A DNA stretch of 64,000 bases from Kushneria phosphatilytica (lineage in GTDB: Bacteria > Pseudomonadota > Gammaproteobacteria > Pseudomonadales > Halomonadaceae): positions 1,984,001 through 2,048,000 of the forward strand of contig NZ_CP043420.1 in assembly GCF_008247605.1 (NCBI RefSeq), written 5' to 3'. The position numbers were made by a program, and so were the translations under genes. This document shows, one piece after another, positions 1-10,459 of the stretch. Each line of letters starts with the position of its first letter. Positions within the stretch are counted from its first letter, which is position 1. The notes under the pieces were generated by a model, which did not search any database, had not been told where the DNA came from, and was given only the letters and a program-made list of their open reading frames with translations.

Positions 1-2044
1 CCACCTGCTCCCGCACAAAGCTCTGATACGGCTCACCTCGAAAGATGCGCCAGTAGAGCTCCTGCTGAAAGCGCTTTGCCAGCGGTGACCAATCGGCACG
101 TACGGCTTCCAGACCCCGAAACAGCAGCCGCTCGCTGCCATCGACCTGTGTGATCAGACCGGCATAGCGCTTTTTGCTACCCGCTTCGGCCCCGCGAATG
201 GTCGGCATCAGAAAGCGGCGAAAATGCGTTTCGAACTGCAACTCAAGTGCACTGGTCAGATTCATTGTGCGAGCCAGATGCTTACGCCACCACTGGTTGA
301 CGTGTGTGACCAGCGCCTGCCCGATGTGTGTTGCTTCCTCTTCCGTATGGGCTTTTCCCAGCGCTACAAATGTAGAATCCGTATCCCCGTAGATAACGGT
401 ATAACCCTTCGCTTCGATCAACTCGCGGGTTTGATGCATGATCTCGTGACCCCGCAGGGTAATCGAAGAGGCCAATCGGGGATCGAAGAATCGACAACCC
501 CTGGCGCCAAGCACACCATAAAAGGCATTCATGATGATCTTGAGGGCCTGAGCCAGCGGCGCATTACCATCGCGCCTGGCAGCCTCGCGCCCTTGCCAGA
601 CCTGCGCTGTCAGCGCGGGCAAGGCATGCTGGGTGCGTGAGAAACGAGCGCCGAGAAATCCTGCTACCGGATGGGCATCTTCCGATTCCTGCAGCCCAAT
701 GATCAGGCCAACCGGGTCAATCAGAAAGGTCCGGATGATCGAGGGATAGAGACTCTTGAAATCCAGTACCAGCACCGAATCATATAGTCCTGGTTGCGAA
801 TCCATCACGAAACCGCCGGGACTGTGAGCTTCAGGTAGCTTTTCCCGGTCTGCGGGCAGACTCGGGGCCACATACCCCAGTCGATGCAGGCGCGGAAGGT
901 AAAGATGAGAGAATGCCGCCACGGAACCGCCATTGCGATCGGCTGGCAGTCCGGTCACGCTCGCCCGTTCGAGTAGAAATTGCATCAGCCGGGTGTGCGC
1001 AAGGATCCGCGCAACCAGCTCACAGTCCTTCAGGTTGTAGCGAGCCAATGCCGGCTTGTTCTCGGCGAACATGCGATTGATCTCCTCCATGCGTTGCCAT
1101 GGATGATCGATCGCCTTGCCCTCGCCCAATAGCTTCTGTGCTACATGCTCCAGGCTGAATGATTCAAAGTTCCAGGTCGCCGAACGCAGTGCTTCGATGC
1201 CATCGATGAGCAGCCGTCCGGGCGCAGAGGCCCGGAAATGCGCAGGGGGACCGCCACTGCCATACCCTTCCATCGGTGCCCCGCCACGTCCCAGACGCAA
1301 CGGTACGCCAAATTGATCGGCATGCTTCTGTAACAGCCGCAGATCGAACTGCACCACGTTCCAGCCGATGATGGCGTCCGGATCATGCCGTGCCAACCAG
1401 TCGTTGAGCCGTTCGATCAATGCCCGGCGCGTCTCACAGTAGATCAGCTCGAAATCCCGATGACGCTCCGCCTCACCTTCCTGACCATTCGGTGGCCCCA
1501 GCATATAAACCGTGCGCTGGCCACACCCTTCAAGCGCAATCGAATAAAGCTCACCGTGCGCGCTGGTTTCAATATCCAGAGAACAAAGTCTGAGCGTCGG
1601 TCTGTAATCCGGCGCCGGCTTCAGCTGTGCCTCGATCAGTCGCTCATCACTGACCTTTTGACCAGTAAAGGATACCGGCGCCGTAATGAAACGCTCCATC
1701 AGATAACGTTCCGGTGGACGCACATCAGCTTCCAGTACTGTCATGCCCGCCTGCTTCAAACGGCGCTCAAGCTGTATCAGCTGGCGGTAATGACGACAAT
1801 AGAGACCCAGCACCGGTTGAGAGTGAAAATCACGCAATTCAAGCGCACGCCATTCAACCCCCGGCTCATCCTGCAGCAGCTGCTCTACCCGGGCACGATA
1901 CACTGCCGGAATGAATCCTACCGAAGTCTGCAGTGGCAGTATGATCTGGCGCGGGCCATGATCGGTCGCCAGCCAGAAGGACACTTCGGTGCCTTCAGCG
2001 GTATCATGCCAGTGGCGGGTAAGAACAAAGCCCTGCTGCTCCAA
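1..2044 (-). CDS. polB: DNA polymerase II (family B), C-terminus cut by window edge
   Basis: Translation of the minus strand gives about 681 residues that follow E. coli Pol II closely from the N-terminal QGFVLTRHW through the exonuclease region. The family B polymerase motifs are visible: [13 protein letters not shown] (motif A), [12 protein letters not shown] (motif B) and YGDTDSTFV (motif C, two catalytic Asp). E. coli Pol II is 783 residues, so roughly 100 C-terminal residues lie beyond base 1. I chose the TTG at 2044 because AGGAGAG sits 6 nt upstream and an in-frame stop lies just before; a second TTG two codons earlier is too close to that site. The enzyme is a proofreading, usually SOS-linked repair polymerase. 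It is divergent from metG. Confidence 0.95.
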   Translation of the reverse strand, partial: MEQQGFVLTRHWHDTAEGTEVSFWLATDHGPRQIILPLQTSVGFIPAVYRARVEQLLQDEPGVEWRALELRDFHSQPVLGLYCRHYRQLIQLERRLKQAGMTVLEADVRPPERYLMERFITAPVSFTGQKVSDERLIEAQLKPAPDYRPTLRLCSLDIETSAHGELYSIALEGCGQRTVYMLGPPNGQEGEAERHRDFELIYCETRRALIERLNDWLARHDPDAIIGWNVVQFDLRLLQKHADQFGVPLRLGRGGAPMEGYGSGGPPAHFRASAPGRLLIDGIEALRSATWNFESFSLEHVAQKLLGEGKAIDHPWQRMEEINRMFAENKPALARYNLKDCELVARILAHTRLMQFLLERASVTGLPADRNGGSVAAFSHLYLPRLHRLGYVAPSLPADREKLPEAHSPGGFVMDSQPGLYDSVLVLDFKSLYPSIIRTFLIDPVGLIIGLQESEDAHPVAGFLGARFSRTQHALPALTAQVWQGREAARRDGNAPLAQALKIIMNAFYGVLGARGCRFFDPRLASSITLRGHEIMHQTRELIEAKGYTVIYGDTDSTFVALGKAHTEEEATHIGQALVTHVNQWWRKHLARTMNLTSALELQFETHFRRFLMPTIRGAEAGSKKRYAGLITQVDGSERLLFRGLEAVRADWSPLAKRFQQELYWRIFRGEPYQSFVREQV

Positions 2045-2280
2045 GCACAACTCTCCTGTTCGTCACAACCATTATTGTTGAAGGGTGCCTCGGCCAACCG
2101 GCAACCAGAGAGCAGCTTGCGCAGTGCCGCGCGTGCAATCCATCAGGTAAGCCATACTCTTGATTGTCACCCGCCCCCCGGGATGTCCATGGATGCAGCC
2201 ATGGGCCATGCGGGCTACAATCGGCGTTTTCATCCTGATGATGTCCGTTCTCCGTTTTTCGATCCAGCCACCGAGACGCC

Positions 2281-4362
2281 ATGCCCACTACCAACGCCAA
2301 GCGCCAGATTCTGGTCACCAGCGCCCTGCCCTATGCCAATGGTTCGATCCATCTCGGTCACCTACTGGAGTACATCCAGACCGACATCTGGGTGCGTTTC
2401 CAGAAAAGCCGCGGCCATGAGTGCTATTACGTGTGTGCTGATGATACCCATGGCACGCCGGTAATGTTGCGCGCAGAGCAGGAAGGGGTCACGCCAGAGC
2501 AATTGATCGAGCGTGTCTCGCAGGAGCACCAGGCGGATTTTGCTCGTTTCGGCATCGATTTCGACAATTATTACTCGACCCATTCGCCGGAAAACCGAGA
2601 GCACAGCGAACGCATTTATACCGCGCTGCGAGAGGCAGGCTATATCGCTACCCGGGATATCGAACAGATGTTCGACCCGGTCAAGGGCATGTTCCTCGCC
2701 GATCGTTTTGTCAAGGGCACCTGTCCGAAGTGCGGTACCGATGACCAGTATGGCGATAACTGCGAGGCATGCGGTGCCACTTACACGCCAGCCGAGCTGA
2801 TCAGGCCGGTGTCGGCCATCTCCGGCGCCACTCCGGAGGTTCGCAGCTCCACACACTATTTCTTCCGACTCCCGGCCTTTGCAGATTTCCTGAAAACCTG
2901 GATTCGTGATGGGCATGTCCAGTCGCAGATCGTCAACAAGCTGCAGGAGTGGTTCGAGGCCGGGCTGAACGAATGGGATATCTCTCGCGATGCCCCATAC
3001 TTCGGTTTCGAAATCCCCGATGCCCCCGGCAAGTATTTCTATGTCTGGCTGGATGCCCCGATCGGCTACCTCGCCAGCTTCCAGAATCTCTGCGAGCGCG
3101 AAGGGATCAATTTCGACGACTATTGGAAAAAGGACAGCGAGGCCGAGGTCTATCACTTCATAGGCAAGGATATTGTCTACTTCCATGCCCTGTTCTGGCC
3201 GGCCATGCTCGAAGGCGCAGGCCTGCGCACGCCGAGTGGTATCAACTGCCACGGTTTCGTGACAGTGAATGGGGCCAAGATGTCGAAATCCCGCGGGACC
3301 TTCATCAAGGCCGAGACCTTCGCCGAGCATCTCAATCCGGAGTATCTGCGCTACTACTTCGCCGCCAAACTGACTCCGGGCGTGGACGACCTCGATCTCA
3401 ACCTCGAGGATTTCACCAATCGAGTCAACGCCGATCTGGTAGGAAAAGTGGTCAATATCGCCAGTCGTTGCGCCGGCTTCGTGAAAAAACAGGGCGGTAC
3501 GCTTTCAGCCCAGTGTAGCCAGGCCGACCGGCTGCAGCGCTTCATCGATGAAGGCGACGCCATCGCCGAGGATTTCGAGGCCCGCGAGTTCAACCATGCA
3601 GTACGACGCATCATGGCGCTGGCAGATGAAGCCAATACCTATATTGCCGACGCCGAGCCCTGGGTATTGGCCAAGCAGGAAGGCCGCGATCAGGAGGTGC
3701 TGGATATCTGCTCGGCAGGCATCAACATGTTCCGTCAGTTGATGGTCTATCTGGCCCCCATTCTGCCGCAAACTGCCGAAGCTGCTCGACAGTTCCTCAG
3801 AGTCGACACCCTCGACTGGGAGAGTCGACGCACGCTATTGCTCGATCACCCCATCGAGAAGTTCAAGCCGCTGATGACCCGAGTCGATGCCGAGCGCATC
3901 GAACAGATGATGGCGGCCTCAAGGGAAGATCTGGTCGCGGAGCAGAAACTCAAGGCCGGCAGCCAGCTGGGTAATGAGGATCAGCCAGGAACCGGCAACG
4001 AAGCGGCAGCAGAAGATGTCGAAATCTCACCCATTGCTCCCGAAATCGGCTTCGACGACTTCAGCAAACTCGACCTTCGCATTGCCCGTATCACTCGAGC
4101 GGAGTATGTCGAAGGCGCCGACAAGCTGCTCAGACTGACGCTGGATCTTGGCAACGAAACACGTACCGTGTTTTCCGGTATTCGCAGTCAGTACTCACCC
4201 GAGGCACTGGAAGACCGGCTGACGGTCATGATTGCCAACCTGGCACCGCGAAAAATGCGCTTTGGTATCTCCGAAGGGATGGTCCTGGCTGCCGGAGACG
4301 ACAATGGCATCTATCTGCTGAGCCCCGATGCCGGCGCCTTCCCCGGCATGCGCGTCAGCTGA
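2281..4362 (+). CDS. metG: Methionyl-tRNA synthetase
   Basis: A 693-residue class I aminoacyl-tRNA synthetase that charges tRNA-Met in the cytoplasm. The HIGH signature appears as HLGH at residues 24-27 and the KMSKS loop at 333-337. A zinc knuckle of the CPKC...CEAC type starts near residue 148. The last ~110 residues (from [14 protein letters not shown]) form the tRNA-binding OB-fold found in dimeric MetRS of the E. coli type. Length matches that form. A weak GAG-containing ribosome site precedes the ATG. The 236 bp shared with the divergent polB gene hold a TACAAT at about 2215 that could be a -10 element. Confidence 0.98.
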   Translation: MPTTNAKRQILVTSALPYANGSIHLGHLLEYIQTDIWVRFQKSRGHECYYVCADDTHGTPVMLRAEQEGVTPEQLIERVSQEHQADFARFGIDFDNYYSTHSPENREHSERIYTALREAGYIATRDIEQMFDPVKGMFLADRFVKGTCPKCGTDDQYGDNCEACGATYTPAELIRPVSAISGATPEVRSSTHYFFRLPAFADFLKTWIRDGHVQSQIVNKLQEWFEAGLNEWDISRDAPYFGFEIPDAPGKYFYVWLDAPIGYLASFQNLCEREGINFDDYWKKDSEAEVYHFIGKDIVYFHALFWPAMLEGAGLRTPSGINCHGFVTVNGAKMSKSRGTFIKAETFAEHLNPEYLRYYFAAKLTPGVDDLDLNLEDFTNRVNADLVGKVVNIASRCAGFVKKQGGTLSAQCSQADRLQRFIDEGDAIAEDFEAREFNHAVRRIMALADEANTYIADAEPWVLAKQEGRDQEVLDICSAGINMFRQLMVYLAPILPQTAEAARQFLRVDTLDWESRRTLLLDHPIEKFKPLMTRVDAERIEQMMAASREDLVAEQKLKAGSQLGNEDQPGTGNEAAAEDVEISPIAPEIGFDDFSKLDLRIARITRAEYVEGADKLLRLTLDLGNETRTVFSGIRSQYSPEALEDRLTVMIANLAPRKMRFGISEGMVLAAGDDNGIYLLSPDAGAFPGMRVS

Positions 4363-4501
4363 ATCAGCGGTGGCGCCGGGCAATCCGGCGTCACTATCCC
4401 TCCCTTGGCTGCTGTAATATTTTTTCCCACGTGCCGATAAGACTGCAGTCGCGCAGTTTTCTTTTCGATGGTTCCCTGAGCCCATTAAAGAGCCTATCGG
4501 C

Positions 4502-6085
4502 ATGCATTCATTGAGAACCCGTTTTCTGATTTCCATCGGTCTGGTGACCTGCCTGGCACTGCTGGTATTGATATTGATTGCCCGCTGGCTGGTCTATCCA
4601 AACCTGATCGAAAGAGAAAACGAGTATGCCGAACAGGAGCTGACCAGGGTCCGGAGTGCTATTCAGAGCGATCTCGATAATCTCGGTGGCATCACTCGGG
4701 ACTGGGCCAACTGGGACGCCAGCTACGACTTTGTACTGGGACGTCGCCCTGACTACGCAGCAGAGAATTTCAGTCAGGATATGTTCGAGGACACCAGACA
4801 GCTGATGATGGTGTACCTGGATTTACAGGGAAAACCAATCTGGGTGGCCGGTTATGATCCGGTTACGGCGTCCTATAGTAGCTGCCGCACTCCGACTGGA
4901 GAGTGCGCCTGGACAGCGAAAGTGGTTCGTGTCATCCGGGCGCATGTCAGGCAGCAGCATACCGATCTCGCTCAATGGCTATTGAGTACGCCCTCTCCCA
5001 TGATGGCAGCCACCAGCTCGATTCTGCCGACCGATCCCGATGCCGCCCCCACCGTGGGCTGGCTAACCATCGTCAGCCGTCTGAATGATGACTGGCTCAA
5101 GTCGATTCGTCAGCAGACCGGCGTCAATATAGCGCTGGACGCCGTTGTGCAACCCTCTTTCGTGCAGTTACCGCAATTGATACGACTGGATCGTGATCGG
5201 CTGATGATCAATCATCCGCTTCCGGCTGACCCTGCTGGCACCATGCTCGATCTGCAGGCCGTGCTTCCCCGCCGTGATTTTGCAGCCAACTGGCGGACCT
5301 TTCATTTTGCTACATCCTGGACGGCAGTCCTGCTGATCATGGTAATAACAGTCGTACTCGCGTTGCTTGAGCGTATGGTCATTATACCCACCCGCAAGCT
5401 GGCCCGATTTACACGAGAGCGTCGACAGCAGCCCTCACCCGAGAGCAGGCTCCCCGCTTCCCTGCTGGCCCGACGGGACGAAATCGGCAGTCTGGCCCGG
5501 GAATTTCAGTGTCTGCTGCTACATCAGCAGGCGCAGACGGAGAGTCTGGAACAACTCTCCAGACGGGATCACCTGACCGGCCTCTATAATTGCCGTTATC
5601 TTGACCAGTATCTTGCCTCTGAGCAGCCATCTTCCGGCCCGAATCGCACGCCCCTGGGGCTGATTGTCATCGACATCGATTTTTTCAAGGCCTATAACGA
5701 CTACTATGGTCATCCTGAAGGTGATCGTTGTCTAAGACAGGTGGCTCACGCCATGGAGGCCTGCCTCGCAGAGGGGGAAATCATTGCCCGCAGCGGCGGG
5801 GAAGAATTCACCGTAGTCATGCCAAACAGTTCAGAGAACAGCGTGATGGCTCGTGCCGAACAGCTCAGGCTGGCTGTGGCTCGGCTTGAGTTACGACATG
5901 AACGCTCGGCTATTGCTGGAACTGTTACTATCAGTCTCGGTTTCGCCGTACAGGATCCCGAGTCACCATGCCTACCAGGCGAACTTGTCCGAGAGGCAGA
6001 CAAGACGCTCTATCAGGCCAAACTGGCAGGCCGCAACCGTGTTCATTACCGTGACGAATTCAGGATACTCGACACCCACTCATGA
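4502..6085 (+). CDS. Membrane diguanylate cyclase with CHASE4 sensor and GGDEF domain
   Basis: 527 residues. Transmembrane helix at about 8-30, then an extracytoplasmic region carrying the W..WD..Y signature of CHASE4 near residue 62. A second transmembrane helix lies at about 278-300, followed by a HAMP-like linker and a C-terminal GGDEF domain. The active-site loop reads SGGEEF, so it should make cyclic di-GMP from two GTP. The usual RxxD inhibitory site upstream of that loop is replaced by AEGE, so classical product inhibition may be absent. No EAL domain is present. The signal sensed cannot be read from sequence. It lies in the metG orientation but 139 bp away, so co-transcription is uncertain. 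Confidence 0.9.
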   Translation: MHSLRTRFLISIGLVTCLALLVLILIARWLVYPNLIERENEYAEQELTRVRSAIQSDLDNLGGITRDWANWDASYDFVLGRRPDYAAENFSQDMFEDTRQLMMVYLDLQGKPIWVAGYDPVTASYSSCRTPTGECAWTAKVVRVIRAHVRQQHTDLAQWLLSTPSPMMAATSSILPTDPDAAPTVGWLTIVSRLNDDWLKSIRQQTGVNIALDAVVQPSFVQLPQLIRLDRDRLMINHPLPADPAGTMLDLQAVLPRRDFAANWRTFHFATSWTAVLLIMVITVVLALLERMVIIPTRKLARFTRERRQQPSPESRLPASLLARRDEIGSLAREFQCLLLHQQAQTESLEQLSRRDHLTGLYNCRYLDQYLASEQPSSGPNRTPLGLIVIDIDFFKAYNDYYGHPEGDRCLRQVAHAMEACLAEGEIIARSGGEEFTVVMPNSSENSVMARAEQLRLAVARLELRHERSAIAGTVTISLGFAVQDPESPCLPGELVREADKTLYQAKLAGRNRVHYRDEFRILDTHS

Positions 6086-6204
6086 GGGCACGGGCTAACA
6101 CCGAAGACTCGATGCACTGAAGCGTTGTACGTATAATTCATGATTGTTTCCGATTCGAACCGGAGTCGAAAGAACTGGATCCTTCCGCTGCATACAGCAT
6201 TTCC

Positions 6205-7263
6205 ATGAGCGAGCTCCCCACTATTACCGTTGAAGAGATCGACCGCCAACTGCCTCAGACCCAGTGTGGCAAGTGCGGCCACCCCGGTTGTTGGCCTTAT
6301 GCACAAGCCATCGCGGCAGGTGAAGCCATCAACAAGTGCCCGCCCGGGGGCGAATCCACGGTCAAGGCGCTGGCCGAGCTGCTGGATCGCCCGGAAGTTC
6401 CGCTGGAGCAGAGTGCAGAACGCCCCAAACTGGCTGTTATTCGTGAAGATGAGTGCATTGGCTGCGTCAAATGTCTGCGCGCCTGCCCGGTAGATGCCAT
6501 CGTGGGTGCCGCCAAACGGATGCATACCGTGATCGAACATGAGTGCACCGGTTGCGAACTCTGCATCGACCCGTGTCCGGTGGACTGTATTGATATCGTC
6601 CCCCATCCCGGGTGGGAACAGGCCGAAGACGAGCACGAGCAACAAGCCTGGCTGGAGCATCGGGCAGCACTGGGCCGAAAACGCTTTCACGCGCGCAACG
6701 AGCGTCTTGAACGCAAGCAGGCCGACCGTGAGGCGCGTCGGCGAGAGCGCATGAGTCGCCGTAGTGAGCGTTCGCCCACCGAGTCCGTCGCCAAGCCATC
6801 GGAACGCCCGATCACCACCAGTGCCTCCGCGCGTCCGGTACGCGATCAACGAAGTACGAGAGCCGCCCGTGCTGCCGCCCGGGCAGCGGTACGTCGTCTG
6901 GAGCAACGTCTCGAAAGAACTCGACAGCAGGATCAGGAAACCGCCTCGATCGAAGCCGAACTGTCACGTGCCCGACAACGACTGGCAGATATCGATGCCC
7001 AGCATGAAGCCGAGCCTCGTCAGTCCGCCTCATCGGAGGCAGCGGCAGACACTGGAAGCGATGCGGCTACGCTCAATCGCCTGCGTATGGCGATTTCCGC
7101 GGCCGATCAGGCACGTCAGCGTGCCCGCCGTCAGCTCAGTCATGCCGAACGACGGGGTAGTGATGCCGATCGCGAGGAAGCCCGGGCGACTCTCGAGGAA
7201 GCCGAGGACATGCATCAACGGGCAGTGGCCTCCCTTGATCAGGCATTGACGCTCGATAGTTGA
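6205..7263 (+). CDS. rnfB: RnfB-like iron-sulfur protein without membrane anchor
   Basis: 352 residues. An N-terminal 4Fe-4S (DUF-type) motif C21-x2-C24-x4-C29-x15-C45 is followed by a bacterial ferredoxin domain with two CxxCxxCxxxCP clusters at about 85-130, as in RnfB/RsxB of the Rnf/Rsx electron-transport complex. Canonical RnfB begins with a transmembrane helix; here the protein starts directly at the Fe-S domain. It carries a ~180-residue Arg/Glu/Ala-rich, probably coiled-coil tail. No rnfA, C, D, G or E is nearby, but nth follows 31 bp later, as nth follows rnf in many gammaproteobacteria. Family membership is clear; a role in a full Rnf complex is doubtful. Confidence 0.85.
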   Translation: MSELPTITVEEIDRQLPQTQCGKCGHPGCWPYAQAIAAGEAINKCPPGGESTVKALAELLDRPEVPLEQSAERPKLAVIREDECIGCVKCLRACPVDAIVGAAKRMHTVIEHECTGCELCIDPCPVDCIDIVPHPGWEQAEDEHEQQAWLEHRAALGRKRFHARNERLERKQADREARRRERMSRRSERSPTESVAKPSERPITTSASARPVRDQRSTRAARAAARAAVRRLEQRLERTRQQDQETASIEAELSRARQRLADIDAQHEAEPRQSASSEAAADTGSDAATLNRLRMAISAADQARQRARRQLSHAERRGSDADREEARATLEEAEDMHQRAVASLDQALTLDS

Positions 7264-7294
7264 CCCGTTCCCTACAGAGATTGACCGACTGCCA

Positions 7295-7933
7295 ATGAAC
7301 AATGACAAGCGCTACCGCATCTTCGAACGTCTGCGCGAAGCCAATCCCGAACCGACCACTGAACTGAACTGGCAAACGCCCTTCGAACTATTGGTAGCAG
7401 TCGCCCTCTCCGCCCAATCCACTGATGTCGGCGTCAACAAGGCAACGGCCCGACTGTTTGCCGAGGCCAATACGCCCGAAGCCATTCTGGCGCTGGGTCT
7501 GGAAGGAGTGAAATCGCATATCAGGACACTGGGCCTTTACAACAACAAGTCCAAACACCTGATCGCCATGTGTGAACAGCTGGTAGAAAAACATGAAGGA
7601 GAAGTGCCTCGTGAGCGTAAGGCGCTTGAGGCCCTGCCCGGTGTGGGTCGCAAGACGGCCAATGTGATCCTGAACACCGCTTTCGGCGAGCCCACCATTG
7701 CCGTGGATACTCATATCTTTCGGGTCGCCAACCGCACTCGACTCGCACCAGGAAAAAACGTCAGCGAAGTCGAACAGAAGTTGATGAAAGTCGTACCGAA
7801 GGTGTTCAGGCGTGATGCCCATCACTGGCTGATTCTGCATGGGCGTTACACTTGCCTGGCTCGCAAGCCCCGCTGCGGCAGCTGTGTCATCGAGGATCTG
7901 TGCGAATACCCCGATAAGGTCGAAATCGAATGA
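7295..7933 (+). CDS. nth: Endonuclease III
   Basis: 212-residue bifunctional DNA glycosylase/AP lyase for oxidised pyrimidines. The helix-hairpin-helix LPGVGRKTAN carries the catalytic Lys120, and Asp138 follows in AVDTH. The 4Fe-4S ligands Cys187, Cys194, Cys197 and Cys203 fall at the same numbers as in E. coli Nth, so the start is secure. It is 31 bp behind the rnfB-like gene and probably co-transcribed. It converges on the NlpC/P60 gene 60 bp away. Confidence 0.98.
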   Translation: MNNDKRYRIFERLREANPEPTTELNWQTPFELLVAVALSAQSTDVGVNKATARLFAEANTPEAILALGLEGVKSHIRTLGLYNNKSKHLIAMCEQLVEKHEGEVPRERKALEALPGVGRKTANVILNTAFGEPTIAVDTHIFRVANRTRLAPGKNVSEVEQKLMKVVPKVFRRDAHHWLILHGRYTCLARKPRCGSCVIEDLCEYPDKVEIE

Positions 7934-7993
7934 CAGTCAACGCCCTGCTGCAAGAACCGAAGCCATGGTCAGCCACCTGACGCCGTCATCACA

Positions 7994-8650
7994 TCATCCC
8001 TGATCGGCGATGCTGGTCGGCAACGCTACACTCGCCTGGGCCGGTCGGGTCTCTCTGCTGACCCGATCGAAAGCGATGTTGCGCAGCGATAATACCCGTC
8101 TGGCACCGAGATAATGCTGCCGCCAATAGCTATTGTTCAGCGAGCTGACATGAATACGCTCACCGGTACGTGGCGCCTGAATGAAACGCCCCTTGCCCAG
8201 ATAGACCCCGACATGGTCGGCCACCGCGGGGCCACTGTGGATGCGGAAAAAAACCAGATCTCCCCGTTGAAGCTTATGACGGGTGACGTGTTCGGCAGCG
8301 GAAAAATGATACATCCCGTTGGCCGTGCGTGGCAGATCGATGGCCAGCAGCTGCTGATAGGCAAAATAGACCAGACCGCTGCAATCAAACCCTGTACTGG
8401 GTGACTCGCCGCCCCATTGATAGGGCACGCCAACCTGCGCCATCAACGTCTGAATCGCCCGATGGCGTATCTGCTGATAACGCTGCAGAAAACTCAGGCT
8501 GACACGCTCGCGTGCCGCTACCAGGTGATACAGCGAATGGGGTGATCCGGAAGACGGGGGGTGCCTGAAGGAGTGAGTGTCCCGTGCCTCGACCGGCAGA
8601 CACCAGGACAGTGTCGCAATCAGACACAGCAGAATGGTAACGCACCGCAT
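7994..8650 (-). CDS. Secreted NlpC/P60 cysteine peptidase
   Basis: I take the start at 8650 (218 residues) because it places a classic signal peptide, MRCVTILLCLIATLSWCLPVEA, at the N-terminus; the frame is open further upstream but without sense. The catalytic core reads FDCSG (nucleophile Cys), then ADHVGVYLG (general-base His) and a polar third residue in FIQAPRTG, as in the NlpC/P60 (Spr-type) family. These enzymes cut stem-peptide bonds of peptidoglycan in the periplasm. No lipobox Cys is evident. A divergent amidase gene lies 398 bp upstream, so this locus looks devoted to wall turnover. Confidence 0.88.
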   Translation of the reverse strand: MRCVTILLCLIATLSWCLPVEARDTHSFRHPPSSGSPHSLYHLVAARERVSLSFLQRYQQIRHRAIQTLMAQVGVPYQWGGESPSTGFDCSGLVYFAYQQLLAIDLPRTANGMYHFSAAEHVTRHKLQRGDLVFFRIHSGPAVADHVGVYLGKGRFIQAPRTGERIHVSSLNNSYWRQHYLGARRVLSLRNIAFDRVSRETRPAQASVALPTSIADQG

Positions 8651-9048
8651 ATTCAAATCTATCGCAGAATCATGATGGGCTGATGCGGTGATGGCCGCCC
8701 TCCGAGGCAAGGCAAGGGTCTGAATCCATTCGAACCGACAATGATATGTTGTTGATCTCATGATCATTGACGGCTTGCACAATGCGATCACCGCTGCATG
8801 GCAGCGATAACCTTGCCACGTTTCAGCATGGAAAAAAACAGCGAGGCATGTTCTGACCACTGCCGAGAACAGAGGGAGGCCAGGCATGACGTCACACAAT
8901 TTTGCAGGTTAAACTCATCGCCCCTCATCAGGGCATCGATTCACCCCTGGATGGAACCACTCTCTGCTCAAATTGCCGAAATGCCTTGCTGACCCATGTT
9001 TCATTACAACAGCGATGTCCGGTTTCGAAGAGCGATTCAGTGTACAAG
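8651..9048. promoter_or_regulatory. Divergent intergenic region between NlpC/P60 and amidase genes
   Basis: 398 bp without a credible gene. It must hold both divergent promoters, but I see no convincing -35/-10 pair. The palindrome ATGATCAT lies at 8760-8767. The plus-strand frame open from 8902 lacks sense before 9049 and is treated as untranslated. Confidence 0.4.
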
Positions 9049-10449
9049 ATGAACAATTGGCATGAACGGCGCCGCTTCCTGCGCCAGACAGTCTCCATTC
9101 GTACAGGCGCTATTGTGGCTCTATGGCTGTGCGCTCTTTTTTCCCTTGCTGCATCGGCCGGAGAACTCAATAGCGCACAACTCGACAGGCGAAACGGCCA
9201 GAATCGACTGATCCTGGATACCTCTGCTCCGGTCGATCCCGATTCATTCGTACTCGATCATCCCGCTCGAATCGTCATCGATCTGCCGAATACGCGCCCT
9301 GGTGATACGCCGTCGCTCGATGCCATCCAATCCGATGCCATCAAGGACATTCGTCACGGCATTCGTCATGGTCATGACCTTCGCCTTGTGCTGGATATGA
9401 CCCGATCATTTACCGAGGATGATATTCAGCTTGAGAGTGCCAGTAACGGACGGCGCGTCATCCTGACCCTGGGAAAACCACAGGCCTCTGCCCACTCTGA
9501 AACCCATCAGAGTACTGCCACGCCTCCTGACGATCTACGCGATATCGTGATTGCAATCGATCCCGGGCATGGTGGGAAGGACTCGGGTGCCATCGCCCCC
9601 GATGGCACCATGGAAAAGAATCTGGTGTTACCGATTGCCCGTTATGTCGCCCGGGATATCGACAGGCAGGATGGATTCAGGGCCTTTCTGACCCGGGATA
9701 ACGATACCTTTGTCAGCCTGCGAGGTCGGGTACGCGAGGCGCGCAAGCATAATGCCGATTTCTTTATCTCCATTCATGCCAATACGGTCGACTCCTCCAA
9801 TCCACGCGGCACCATGGTCTTCGCTCTATCTCGGCATGGGGCCACTTCGACCATGGCCAGCTGGATGGCGCGCAAGGAGAATCACGCTTCCATGCTCGGC
9901 AATGGCGGCTCGCTCGATCTCGAAGGTCGTAGCGCCCTGATGCGCCGTACCCTGCTCGATCTCAGCCTTGAAGCCAAGGTCAACGATTCACTGGAAGCTG
10001 GCGAGGACATGATCAGTGCCATCAGGAAGGTCAATCCGGTCTACAAATCGGATGTCGAGCAGGCCAATTTCGCCGTCCTGCGCTCTCCGGATATTCCATC
10101 GCTACTGGTCGAAACCGACTTCCTGTCCAATGCGCACGGATTGGCACGTCTTGAGTCGTCGTCTTTTCGTCGCAAGCTGGCTGATGCCATAGCCCATGGC
10201 ATCGAGGCTCATTTTCGCAAGACGCCCCCCATGGGCAGTCTGCTGGCGTGGCGTCGGGAGCATCCCGACCCCATTGCCGAAGCTGCTGCCCGGCGCGGGA
10301 AAGATGACTACAAGGTGCAAAGTGGCGATACGCTCTCGGGCATTGCCCATCAATATGGCGTCAGCCTGCAGGCATTGCGACGCGTCAATCACCTGGCCCA
10401 GGGGAGTGTACTCAGGGTAGGAGAATCATTGACCATCCCCAGCGCATGA
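9049..10449 (+). CDS. amiC: N-acetylmuramoyl-L-alanine amidase, AmiC type with AMIN and LysM domains
   Basis: 466 residues from the ATG at 9049. The N-terminus has a twin-arginine motif RRRFLRQ followed by a hydrophobic stretch ending ASA, which predicts Tat export, as known for E. coli AmiA and AmiC. An AMIN domain (about 45-150) targets the septum. The amidase_3 domain has zinc ligands in DPGHGG, the Glu of MEKN, the His of SIHAN and the catalytic Glu of LLVETDFLSN. A LysM peptidoglycan-binding repeat (YKVQSGDTLSGIA...) ends the protein, as in Pseudomonas-type AmiB/C. It cleaves the amide between MurNAc and the peptide during daughter-cell separation. Confidence 0.93.
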   Translation: MNNWHERRRFLRQTVSIRTGAIVALWLCALFSLAASAGELNSAQLDRRNGQNRLILDTSAPVDPDSFVLDHPARIVIDLPNTRPGDTPSLDAIQSDAIKDIRHGIRHGHDLRLVLDMTRSFTEDDIQLESASNGRRVILTLGKPQASAHSETHQSTATPPDDLRDIVIAIDPGHGGKDSGAIAPDGTMEKNLVLPIARYVARDIDRQDGFRAFLTRDNDTFVSLRGRVREARKHNADFFISIHANTVDSSNPRGTMVFALSRHGATSTMASWMARKENHASMLGNGGSLDLEGRSALMRRTLLDLSLEAKVNDSLEAGEDMISAIRKVNPVYKSDVEQANFAVLRSPDIPSLLVETDFLSNAHGLARLESSSFRRKLADAIAHGIEAHFRKTPPMGSLLAWRREHPDPIAEAAARRGKDDYKVQSGDTLSGIAHQYGVSLQALRRVNHLAQGSVLRVGESLTIPSA

Positions 10450-10459
10450 CCGCTGCCGC

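Noticed and set aside
1385..2464. Long plus-strand frame (359 aa) opposite polB and across the metG start
   Set aside because: Shadow of polB; the minus-strand translation matches DNA polymerase II throughout.
2362..3330. 322-aa minus-strand frame within metG
   Set aside because: Shadow of metG; no ribosome site and no sensible protein.
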